Assembly: GCA_022315425.1 (NCBI GenBank) | Contig: JAIUPT010000040.1 | Location: 124,001 to 188,000, forward strand | Length of the DNA stretch: 64,000 nt | Direction of reading: 5' to 3' | Source of the DNA: Pseudevernia furfuracea | Taxonomy: Eukaryota > Ascomycota > Lecanoromycetes > Lecanorales > Parmeliaceae | Part shown: positions 33,977 through 44,891 of the stretch, in pieces | Numbering within the stretch: the stretch's first letter is position 1 | How the letters are laid out: the number at the start of each line of letters is the position of its first letter | The notes under the pieces: generated by a model | The model's database searches: none | What the model saw: only the letters and a program-made list of their open reading frames with translations | Told to the model about the DNA's origin: nothing | Translations under genes and position numbers: made by a program

Positions 33977-36900
33977 ATGGAATCTCCGACGACGTCAATA
34001 GATCACCGAAAGAGAAAGCGACGGAGAAGAGCTGACAGACCTCCCATCTCGGCATGGTTAACGCCAAGCGAACAGATCAAAGGCGACGTGGGCAACATCT
34101 CCCGGCACCTCTACACCGAGTCTTTCCGCCACAAGCCCTTGCAGGATTCCCCCGCTGAACTTACACCCTTTCACTACATTGCTATCACGCCGTGGACTGC
34201 TTTTCCTCAGGATATCGTTGAAGATGCGAGCTGGACGATACTGCCTGTCCGGGTGCGGGAGACCGGCGCGGAGGGAACAGATGGTCTGGGTCTATCGTCG
34301 ATACAATTTCCGGCAACTTCGTTAGCGCTTCAAACCTTTGCGGAGGCACTCCAGGCCACCTCAGCAGGAAAAGGCACCGTCAAGGGAAAATCAGGTGTCA
34401 GGGTACGGATGCTGGAGGTAGAGCCGCTGAAGCTAGATCGTGTATACGTGACAGTCGATGGAGATGCTCTCAACAAGCATGACGAAGTGCAGAAGAAGTT
34501 CGGCGGAGGCTTTCCCCGTTCTCAAACCAATGGATATGCCAGCAAGAGCAAGGGAAAGGGCAAGGCTATACAACATGACGCGGTCAAGGGAGATGGAGGT
34601 CCGTCACAGGTCAAAGAGCGGGAAGACCGGTTGACCACCGCTGTTCGCGAGGGGCTGGCATCATCGTTGGTCGTGCGCCAGAATGATCTCCTGCCCCTGC
34701 CATTGCCAGCTCATCCGATTACTCATGTTTCTCTGCCCCCGGCGACAATCACCTTTTGCGAACCGGTCGGCCAAGGCCTTCTTTCGCACGATACCAACAT
34801 CATCGTCAACCGCAACTACCACAATGGCTCAGCAGATCAAGGTCGACCACATCTAGCCGCGCGCAATGCTATTCGTGCCATGACAGCAGACCATGGGAAC
34901 GACACATCAAATGAGCAGTTTTTTTCTGCCACGGAAGACGGCGAAAATGAGAACCCTATGAAGGTCGACAACGTCGAGTCTATTTCGGATTCAGATAGTG
35001 CCAGCAAGGAGTCTGATAGCTCTTCAGATGATTCAATGGAAAATATAATATCTATGGATGCTCCACGACTAGTAAACCACTTTTCTGGAATGATGTCTTC
35101 GAGGACAGCAGCTACGCCTAGATCAGGAAGACCGATGACCAATGGTGTCGATACACCAGGGTCTATCTTCTCCAACTTCACTGCGACTACAGCTAGACAA
35201 GGTGCGATGACCAAGGGTAGGATATTCCAAGCACAAGACCTTATCGGTCAGATACCAGATGACCTACTACACCCAAAGCCAGCTATAGATGAGGATGATG
35301 AGAGTCGAGTGTTCGTCGACATTAAGACCCTCTTGAAATTGAAATGTTTCTCAGGCGATTGGGTGAAACTGGAAACAGCATCTGCACCTAGTGAGGGCCG
35401 CTCGGGGATTTGGGGGGTTGAGGCATTCGATCGTGACAATGCTCAGGATGATTTTAGACCGGTCAAGATTTACGGATTACCGGATTTATCTCCAGTCTCA
35501 GCACCTCGATATGCAAAGAAAGGTGCGCTTGAGAGAAGGTCAAGTGTGGCTACAGTCCACACCTCGGACCCTACAGGCCTCGTTGCTTGGCTCTCGCCCG
35601 TCTTACTAGCAAACCTAGGTCGGCCGCCGTTTGTGAGGCTGTCCCCTCTGCTCGCGGGACTAGCGGAGAACAGTGGTGCAAGAGTTACAAACAAGGTCTC
35701 CAAAGTCAGTACTTCTATGTCACCACCCGTGGCGAAGGAAATGACCATAATTCGAGTATCCACTCCGCTCTCGACTGAGCGAACATTGCAGAGCGGAATT
35801 TTCGCTTCTCTAAAGCAGCACTTCGAGAGCAAGCGACGTATTCTTCACCAAGGGGACCTCATTGCTCTTCCTATAGACGTGAAAGTCAACCGGCTGTTGG
35901 CTCAGCCAGCTGGTGGTGCGGATGCTGATGCTGAGGTAGAGGAATTGCTCGCCCTTTCTTCGGAAGACAAAAGCTCGACAGTTCACCGCTTGGAAGTCGC
36001 CTGGTTCAAAGTCGGGCGAATCGTTGGTTCAGAGCCAGACGAGAATCGCCAGTTTTTGTCACCTGTTAGCTGGGGTGGGGTTGCCTGCATCGAACCTATG
36101 ACTACTCGTATGAGACAAGCCGGAAGCGAGACAGGAAAGATACCGTCAGCGTTGGATCCGTCTTGGAAGTACTACCTCGGCATCCGGCCGCCAATAAGAG
36201 CTTTGATTCCCTACAACCCGATAAGGCAATCTGTGGCTTCCGTACCTAAGGCGTATACTGCGCCTCTGCAACGGCGCCTCCGTGAGTTGTTTGCTGCAGC
36301 TACCAGTCCTCGAGCTGTGCATCTTGGAATGAATCCGATGATCGTACTTCTCCACTCTACTCAGAGAAACATTGGTAAGGCCACACTGGCTTCAAATGCT
36401 GCCTCGGATTCTGGACTCCACATCTTTGAAATTGATGCATACGACCTTGTAGCGGAAGGTGGAAGTGCTGGTGATGTCAAGACAGAAGCGTTGTTCAAAG
36501 CGAGAGTCGAAAGGGCCCTAACTTGCGGGGCTGACTGTACAGTCATTTCGGTACGACACGTAGAAGCCTTGACAGCAGATCGCATAGTTACCGCCATCAA
36601 GGACACAATTCCTAGTGTCAGAGTGCTCGTAGCTACTACCACCGAGATTGAGAATATAGCGGACGGTGTACGAAGCCTATTCACGCACGAGTTGGAGGTA
36701 ATAGCGCCAGACGAAGGCGAGAGGGGAGGTACGTTACGAGGCATCGTGGAAGATCGAGCGATCCGGCTTGGGCACGATGTTGACATAGCTTCAATCGCAG
36801 TGAAGACTGCCGCTCTCGTTGCTGGTGACTTGGTCGATATCGTCGACAGAGCCGTCGTAGCCAGGCAAGACCGTCTAGAGAAACTGGTTGCTAGAGGGTC

Positions 36901-38334
36901 CCTCACTGGGGAAGGCACCCACATACTTGTCCGAGATGTACTCGTTTCGGGCGGAGAGGATGTGCGCTGCGTGATCAAAGCGGACTTCGACCTTGCTGTA
37001 GAAGCTGCTCGAAAGAATTTCGCTGATGCCATCGGAGCTCCCAAGATTCCCAATGTCAGCTGGGATGATGTTGGGGGACTTACGAATGTCAAAGACGCTG
37101 TCATAGAGACCATTCAGTTGCCGCTTGAGCGACCAGAGCTCTTTGCCAAAGGCATGAAGAAGCGAAGTGGTATCCTCCTCTATGGGCCTCCCGGTACTGG
37201 AAAGACTCTTTTGGCAAAGGCCATCGCAACCGAATTTTCCCTCAATTTCTTCTCCGTCAAAGGACCGGAGCTACTCAACATGTATATTGGAGAGTCTGAG
37301 GCGAACGTACGCCGTGTTTTCCAGCGAGCTAGAGATGCAAGGCCATGTGTGGTCTTCTTCGATGAGCTTGACTCTGTGGCGCCGAAAAGAGGCAATCAAG
37401 GCGATAGCGGTGGCGTCATGGATCGTATCGTCAGTCAACTTCTCGCTGAACTTGACGGCATGAGCGATGGCGAGGAAGGCGGTGGCGGCGTCTTCGTCAT
37501 TGGTGCTACAAACCGGCCAGATCTGCTTGATCAAGCTCTGCTACGTCCCGGACGATTCGACAAGATGCTCTACCTTGGCGTCTCCGACACGCATGACAAG
37601 CAGCTCACTATCCTCGAAGCATTGACTCGCAAGTTTACCATGCATCCAGAGATGTCTCTTCGGCGGGTGGCTGAATCATTGCGATTTACGTATACGGGCG
37701 CAGATCTTTACGCACTTTGCTCGGATGCTATGCTTAAGGCCATCACCAGGCAAGCATCAGCAGTCGATGCCAAGATCAAAGCATTGTCTGGTGCTCCAGT
37801 CACGACGGCTTACTTCTTCGATCATCTGGCTACGGAAGAGGACATTGCTGTTATGGTTACTGAAGAGGACTTCTTTGCTGCTAATGGAGAATTGGTCGGT
37901 AGTGTAAGGTAAGCATTTCTTCCCTTCAGATACATGCTCGCTACTTCGCTAAGATCCCCTTTCAAAACAGCGCCAAAGAACTCGAACACTATCAACGTGT
38001 ACGCCGCGCCTTCGAAGGTCCCGCCAATTCTCGAAAGGCTCAAGATTCTACTGCTGCCTCCAGAATTCCAGGTCCAACAACGAATGACCGCTTTCAGCCA
38101 CCAGCACCTAGCAAGCGTCCTAAACCCGTCAGCCGTACCAGCACCGCTAAGCAAGCAGATACGAAAGACAAGAGAAAGGGTAAAGCTACGCAGTGGGATA
38201 GCGATGACGATGACGACGATGATGATGCTTATGTGACCAGTAACGACTTTGCAGGGACCCCTGAGCGCAAGACCAGTGGAGTCAATGGTTTCAGAGACGT
38301 GGGAGGTGATGATGACGAGGAAATCTATCAGTGA
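33977..38334 (+). CDS. PEX6: Peroxisomal biogenesis AAA-ATPase Pex6
   Basis: Two exons, 33977-37908 and 37971-38334 (1431 residues). The 62-nt intron (GTAAGC...CAG) joins GSV to SAKELEHYQRVRRAF in phase. The second AAA domain is intact: Walker A GPPGTGKT (about residue 1070), Walker B VVFFDELDSVAPKRG (about 1125) and ATNRPDLLDQALLRPGRFDK. The first AAA domain is degenerate (HSTQRNIGKATL in place of a Walker A), as known for Pex6. The N-terminal part fits the family length. The C-terminal exon has an acidic run of Asp and ends EEIYQ. Pex6 pairs with Pex1 to extract ubiquitinated Pex5 from the peroxisomal membrane. No damage is seen. The ATG is preceded by a long upstream ORF. Confidence 0.95.
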
Positions 38335-40416
38335 AGAGGTCGAGGTCGAGGTTGTAAGAAGTTAGGCTCTGGAACGAAGGCATTGTACATATTTTTCTGA
38401 ATCACTAGAGTGAAAAATCGCTCTTGCCGACATCTTTGTTGCTAATGTTTTCCACTGTCACTCACTCCGGGGGCACCCTTCGAAGCTCCAAGGAGGCAAT
38501 GGAGCCCAGTTTTATCTATAGTAAAACAGAACAGACCAGGAACCCTACCCTACCTTGTGAACAAACATATCTCGATACCAGTCAAAAGCGTCTGTATGTC
38601 AAGCTCAGCGATCTAGTAAGTGAGGAGCTGGAAACTTCCTTCTGTCGATATTGAGGCTTGGATTGGATTCACGTTTTTTTTTCTTTTTTTTTTTCTTTTT
38701 TTCTTTTTCTTTCATGATATGAACGTGAACGTGGATGCTTGCTTGACGGGGAGCTACTTAATCCGAGAGGTGGGAGATGCAAAGGCTGGAAGATTTCGGA
38801 TTAGTGGGTAGGTACTGATACTGATACTGATACTCACGCTAGGAAGGAAGGAGGGGAAAAAACCACGTACTCGTACATTGGCAACGGGAACGGGAACGGG
38901 AACGGGAATTGTGGGGGAGGGGGGAGGGGGGCTCTTCTACGTACGCGCCGTGTGGCGAATGAGCACCGGTGGCAGTATCGTATCGGCGTGATTTGTCGAT
39001 GTTGTGACTGACTCGAAGGCAGGATTGTCGATGAAGTGAGAAGTGAGAAGTTGAGATTTTGGAGGTCGGGTGGCGCGACGAGGGTTGGGAGGAGGGTTGA
39101 TGGCGTTGGAGATGGAGATGGATACTGCGTACGACGTAAGTGGGCGGCGAGACATCCTAGGGAGGAGCAGGAGTGGGGGGGCGGAGGGAGGGATGTTGGG
39201 TCGGGAGTGCTGTAAGACAGGATGAGGAGATGGACATTCTACGTGGGTTATTTTATACTGATGCGATAAGCGGGATAGTTGGTTTTGGGGAAAAGGTACA
39301 AGAAGGTTTGAAGTGAGTGGATGGGTGAGTGAGTGAGTGCGACGTTGGGGGGGGGGGGTTTCGGGAGTGCTGTCCGAAGGAGGAGAAAAATATACATTTG
39401 TGCTTATCAATTTACCTGCTTCAGCACGATAAGCGGGGTAGTTACGTTTCACAAGTTTGGAAGCCTTTGGGTGGGGAAAATTGGGGCGGCGAGGCACCGG
39501 GGGGGGGGGGGGGGGGGGGTTGGGGAGTACTGGTGGGGGCTGGTTGGCACAATCGTTTTGGTGGATGATATCCAGCACCTGTGTCCAAAGAAATGCACAT
39601 CCCTTCTATCAACTACGAGCGGAGGGAGACCGTAGCCTCTCTTTTTCCAGAACGGCGGACCCACCTAACCACGCCGAACTACGGCACCATATCGCAACCC
39701 GACTTCGGAAACACGCCGGAATATGGGCCCCTGCAGGGTGCAATGATTGGCCAACTATAGATACACAGGGTTAATTGCAAAACGGTAGGGATTGATTACG
39801 GAGGACAGAGAGGAGACCTTGGAGCGCCGGACGTTACTGTACAGTCAGGAAATCTCAGGTACGCCAGGGTGATCAGGCACACCCTTCGTGATAAGCGGGG
39901 GAATATTAACTGTACGGGAAAAGGCAGATAACACATTGATTTTAAGTGTGATTTGGTTGACTGTCTGGCCGCGAAGTTCATGATACATTGATTTATTTAT
40001 AAGTGTCATAGCCATCTGTTACAGACAGGGAGGCAAAAATAGAGCAAGAATCAAACTAAATCAGCATTGACCGGGCACATTTGAAACATTGTTTGGAGGA
40101 CCGCCACTTGGATGGATGAGTCACCTATGGCATCCGGGTCTATTTAAGCAAGGTATCCTTCCACCTCAAACTCTTCTTCCTTTCAATATCCCCATCAGCA
40201 TTCAAGATTCGAATTTGGCAACGGACAGTGCAATCGATCTAGCTTCCCTCTTGGTTTCTCAAAAGCTCTCAACCATACCTCTACCTCGACGTGTTTGCAC
40301 TTGCCTGAGCAGGCCTCAACAACCGTAACTCCAGTAAGTAACCAAGATTCCACTTTCTTGTCCAACACTCCGACTCAAAGCATAGATCAGATCCACAGTC
40401 CCAACTCTACCCAAAA
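38335..40416. other. Gene-poor, repeat-rich stretch
   Basis: It contains T/TTTC runs (38668-38712), a TACTGA repeat (about 38815-38833), a GGGAAC repeat (about 38885-38908), poly-G runs (39345-39358 and about 39499-39519) and a degenerate duplication of about 160 bp (about 39195-39320 against 39355-39470), both copies with GGGAGTGCTGT and GATAAGCGGG. The ORF at 38937-39578 on the minus strand is Pro/Ser-rich text made by these repeats and is not accepted as a gene. Confidence 0.6.
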
Positions 40417-41098
40417 ATGCCCGGCCCACTCTTCCTCGACACAGAACCTGCCACCGCCAAGCTCAAGGTGTGGGAACTACTCCCTGGCGAATATGCAGTA
40501 CGCCGTAATTATCAGTACCATCTGCGCATCAACGGCGAGAATTCCACCCACACCGACATCGTGTGTCCCGCTCATGGCTTTTCCAAAATCCTCTCCCGCA
40601 CTCCCACGAATGCAGCATACCAATCCGAGTATCTACAACCTCCACCTTATACGAGGATCCAGGGCTTACATTCAGTTACAAGCATGACCCGTGGATCGAA
40701 AATCGCGTCTTCCGAGTCCAGAACGGGGAATGGAGCGTCTGGATCGCCAACAAGGATGGGGCCGTGATGGGGAAACTCACGGACTTGAAACTGGGGGGGA
40801 AGTTGAGACGCCGACGGGCTTGGGCGGAGGATTGAGACAGAAGGTCGAGTTGAAAGCGATGCAGCTGCCGGCGTTCGATAAGGAGGGGTTGAATGAAACT
40901 CCGGGCTTGGAATTCAGTATGGGGAGAGTGACGGGTATGTCGATGTGGAAAGCGCGTCATCTAACTGAGCAGAAGGAGGGGAAGACACCGTTCCAGGTGG
41001 ACAATTATTACCGGAGGCTCCAGGAGGACGATGATTCCCCGGAGCTCCAGGAGGACGATGATTTCTCGGATTCGATAGAGAAGATCCGTGTGTTCTAG
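40417..41098 (+). pseudogene. Unknown gene split by two frameshifts
   Basis: Three frames read in series give one plausible protein of about 227 residues: frame one from ATG 40417 (MPGPLFLDTEPATAKLKVWE) to about 40660; frame two with FSYKHDPWIENRVFRVQNGE to about 40797; frame three with GLRQKVELKAMQLPAFDKEG to the stop at 41096-41098. No GT-AG intron can bridge either junction because the frames meet within a few bases. The second shift lies in a run of G (CTGGGGGGGAAG), a classic site of polymerase slippage or sequencing error. The tail has a duplicated LQEDDD motif. No family is recognised. Either a recent pseudogene or an intact gene with assembly errors. Confidence 0.55.
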
Positions 41099-42407
41099 TG
41101 TATGTCTACAGAAAGTGTGCAAAATTGAAATCAGAGACATTGAACTTCCCTCCGGGCGCAGTCTCGGAGTGCTCTAAAGCCCGTGTATCTTGCTACCGCG
41201 CGTCACTCGTGATCAGCGTCCTTCCTCCTAGATGTTGTACACGTAACACATAAACCATTGAACCCGAAATGTGCCCGCAATTGCGAAGAGAGTGAGCGCG
41301 TCGAATCCGAAGCCTATCTATCATACTCGGAAGCTGTACCCTAGCTGCACCCGGATGCGAACAAGGTGTACATGACACTCCTAGGTGCGGCAGGGGTGTA
41401 GATGAGTCCGGCAGAGCTGAGCAACATCTTAAGTGAGGTATGAACAATTCGACCGGAGGCAGGGTGGGTGTTTATATTCTTCCCGTCTTTTCGTCATTTT
41501 GCCCCGTGGCAGCTCTGAGGCTCAGGATTCGAAGTTCAGGGCGTTCACAAACCTCAAATTGGCTTAGCGCGCTCTGCGGCGCCAAGTCCAACTCTGACCA
41601 CAAACTTTCGCACGACGCTGACACCACAGTTTTGCGCTGTGGAAAGTAGACATAGCTATAGAAAGACTTTGTAAGGTTAGTATCTTATTCTAGTTGACTT
41701 CGAAGAACGCTGTTGTTGCAAAGTAGTCTTTGGACGTCTCATCGTTGAGGCACGAGGCCGGTAAAAAGTGGCTATTGTAACGAAATTTTGCTAGATAATC
41801 GTTGTTTGACCTGAGAGGTGATGGACCTTTTGAATCTTTTTACTCGGCGACCTCTCTGTGAGTCGACTTTTTCTGGTTAATAATCACAAAAACATGCGTG
41901 CATGGAGAGAAGAGTGCTCTTCTACGTTACTCTTCTATGACGAATTTTTCTGAAACGCTATCTTTTGAAAACAAGAGTTTAGGAAAGGTCTCTTTCTAAC
42001 AGCGTACCTAAATGTAGGGTTTCAACTAGAGTTTCTTCCCTCTTTGCATGACTTTTGCTACATTCTCTTCATGTAGCGATGCCAGTACAACCGCAACAAG
42101 CAGAGCCGATGGGGCCCTCAAAGCACAGCTGGACAGATGACTATGGCCTTTGTTGTGAAACGTTGGGTTGAAGCATTGTTATGGAACACAGAACAATCTT
42201 TAGTCTCCGTCTTTCTTATACCAATGCTTTGTTCGCTGCAGCCTAATGACAGAGGACAAGTCCCGGAATCTCTGTCGAAACGAGCATATTCTCCTGTCTT
42301 TGTATCAACGCAAAAGCCTTTACAATGACGAAGCACGCAAACACACCCTCCGTACCCTTTCTATCCTCCAAAAATCCTACTAGAACGGAAACGGAAACGC
42401 AGCAGGC
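41099..42407. other. Intergenic, AT-rich in part
   Basis: No gene is supported. A perfect inverted repeat AGAAGAG-TG-CTCTTCT lies at 41907-41922. The 41640-42060 part is AT-rich and non-coding in appearance. Confidence 0.5.
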
Positions 42408-43160
42408 ATGGCACCGCGACGCAAATCCCAAATCCCCACCTTTGAAGCACTATCCCTAGAGGAAATCACCACCGAGTACAAAACGTGGACTTACCAATTC
42501 GTCGCATCCCCCTTCGCCGCCTCCCTCGCCCTTATCATCGAGCACGAAATGCCCCCACCCGACACAGTCCCGCTCACCCAATGCATATGTCTTGGTCTCG
42601 GAAACTTCGCCCACGGCTTCGTATACCCCGGCGAAGCCGAGACCAACAGACGACGCTACCGGTCCCTGCACCAACTCGTCTTCCTGGCATTCGTCCTGAC
42701 CACGCTCGGTAAAAAGCACCATCCCATCAACAACGCCAAAACCATATATCTCCAAGACCCAGACTTCAGCCCCGTCGAAGTCACATTCTTGCAGCATCAC
42801 CTCGGCTACACCGTCCTCGCGGACCCGGACGCCTACGCCAAAATGACGCCGACGACGTTCTTGTTCGCGCCGTGCGTGCCGCACTGGGTGCGGGCGCGGG
42901 CGCTGGAGGTAACGTTGCCGGGTTTGTATGTGAGTGTTGATGTTGAGATGGATCTGGAGAGGATGGGGTCGGCTTATAGGTGTGCGCTGACGAAGGTGCC
43001 GGTGCAGGATACGTTTGGGCGGTTGAGGGATGTTACGCTGGTGAGGCGGCTGCCGGATGGAGAAGGGGATGATTGGGAGGAATGGATTGATGTCACTAGT
43101 ATGCGGTGGATGAGGGGGAGGACTAGAAGTGCTACTGCTGCTAGGGTGTTTGATGGATGA
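42408..43160 (+). CDS. SRR1-like domain protein
   Basis: Intronless, 250 codons. It carries the SRR1-like pattern: ICLGLGNFAHGFVYPGE, RRYRSLHQLVFLAFVL, IYLQDPDFSPVEVTFLQ and TTFLFAPCVPHW. SRR1-like proteins are named after plant SENSITIVITY TO RED LIGHT REDUCED 1; in fungi they are common, short and of unknown molecular role, possibly heme- or transcription-related. The base composition shifts from C-rich to G-rich codons near 42880, without loss of frame. The ATG at 42408 has a good context (GGCATGG). An NLR relic begins just downstream. Confidence 0.78.
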   Translation: MAPRRKSQIPTFEALSLEEITTEYKTWTYQFVASPFAASLALIIEHEMPPPDTVPLTQCICLGLGNFAHGFVYPGEAETNRRRYRSLHQLVFLAFVLTTLGKKHHPINNAKTIYLQDPDFSPVEVTFLQHHLGYTVLADPDAYAKMTPTTFLFAPCVPHWVRARALEVTLPGLYVSVDVEMDLERMGSAYRCALTKVPVQDTFGRLRDVTLVRRLPDGEGDDWEEWIDVTSMRWMRGRTRSATAARVFDG

Positions 43161-43200
43161 GGGGTACCGAGATCTAGAGCCGCGACGTTGGGTTTTCCTT

Positions 43201-44660
43201 CTGGAAGAATTCTTCAGTCACCGTTGCCTATTTTTACTGCAAGTACAGCGGTGCTCATAAAAATTCGCTCATTGCGGCTCTGCGGAGTATACTCGCACAG
43301 ATGATTCGGCAAAACGAGGAACTCCTTGCTTTCGTGTACGAACGAGAAGGTTCGTTGTTCAACCCTAGCCACTATCGGCTTTCATTGGTGACTCTTTTGA
43401 CATCAGTTGTTAAAAGGCTACCGTACAGTGTGCATCGAGTAGCGAGGTCACTCGGGAGTCTCCAGCGTTGCTCAAAGAGCTTGTGGAAACATCTCTTAAA
43501 ACATCTCTTAAGAGCTGCACAAGAGTCTTCATACTTCTTGACGGTCTAGACGAGTGTGCAGCAGGGGGAAGAAAAGAAAATAACAGCTTAGCTCCCGAGA
43601 ATCCTTCAAAACATCAACAAAGTACAATCCGGGCTCGGTTCGAGGCCTGTTGTTAAGTCAACGGGATGCGGCGCTTGAAACGACTTCTTACGAGCGCATC
43701 AGTGATATCGTTAGACGGACCAAAAAAATCAGAGAGACATTGAAGCACACTGTCAAGGCGGGCCGCTACGGATAAATGAGATGTTTGATATCGAGACGGC
43801 TGTAGCTAATCAAGTTCCTACCTCAGTCGCCGCACAAGCGGATCGTGAATCCCAAAACCTCCCGTGAGCTTCCATATACTGACCCCTTGACCGGTCCAGG
43901 GCTATTCTTAACTGCAAAATTGGTCATGACGAACCTTTTTGGACAGACATCGCGAAGACGGCTCTTCGCTGAGCTCCAACCAGACTACTTTCAAAGGGCG
44001 CCTAGAAGCGACGTGAGTGTTTATCTCTGTGAGTTACCGTTATGATGACTACGCAGCCTTTGCTAAAAGAAGTTATAGATACGTGAGAATCCAATCGAAG
44101 CAGAATAGGAAGGCGTTCGAAGGATCCTTCCGTGGGTCATCCGTGCCAGAAGGCCCTTTTGAGTGGCATGAGTTTCAAGGCGGCATATTCTCAATTGGCA
44201 CGGATTCGCAAACCGTCGACTACGCGTCACAAGTCAAGATCAATGCGGTTCTTTTGATCGAGATCCGCCCTGGAGGTACCATCGAGCTCGTTCAGAGAAG
44301 CGCCAAACAGTAAATATTCTTTACAGTTTTGATTTACCGGAGCAAGCACTAATTTCTTATTGGGCTATCTGATCACGACGGGTCGCATTTCTCCGACTTC
44401 GGAAGCTTTGCGTATTGCGCTGTGCTGTCTGCAGTGCCTCGAGTTTAGGCGCTTTGATGCTGATTTGACCGAGCGAGAAGTACAAGAATTCTTCCAAAAA
44501 GCATATTACTCGCTCGAACTGCTTTCTGCACATGTCATCCAAGAGGGGAGGTGCTGGTCAGTGGACATAAGAAAAGGGGGTACGGCCTCATGTAGTGAAG
44601 GGTTTGGAAGGCTAGGCAAGGGCGGATCGGTTGAGTGCGGGCTGGCTGGTTGGTGAAAGC
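43201..44660 (+). pseudogene. NACHT-type NLR relic
   Basis: Scattered frames carry NLR pieces in order: VTVAYFYCKYSGAHKNSL (about 43213-43275) running into LAQMIRQNEELLAF; a Walker B (TRVFILLDGLDECA, about 43518-43562); an unassigned stretch with PEGPFEWHEFQGGIFSIG (about 44150-44205); and RIALCCLQCLEFRRFDADLT (about 44410-44470), the segment that precedes ankyrin repeats in such proteins. The P-loop is absent, and stops and frame changes separate all pieces. The effector domain and repeats cannot be identified. A decayed paralogue of the type at 25.4 kb. Confidence 0.7.
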
Positions 44661-44891
44661 TGAAAACGAATGTCTAGGGAACAGTCCTGAGGTTGGAATC
44701 TGTATCATTCACAACCACGGGCATGATGCGCTGGATCTGGCTATTCGAAGGGTAAAGAGGCAAAAGAGTCTCGCCACCCTACTGTGTACTATACGAACGA
44801 TTCACAAAAGCCACCACGGGATTACATTCCCGTCGCAAGGCGCGCGAAAGCGTGGCGATTCAAAGACGACATGACATGACCCTCCATTGCT

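Noticed and set aside
38937..39578. 213-codon Pro/Ser-rich ORF on the minus strand
   Set aside because: Open only because of poly-G, GGGAAC and duplicated low-complexity DNA; no domain or promoter.
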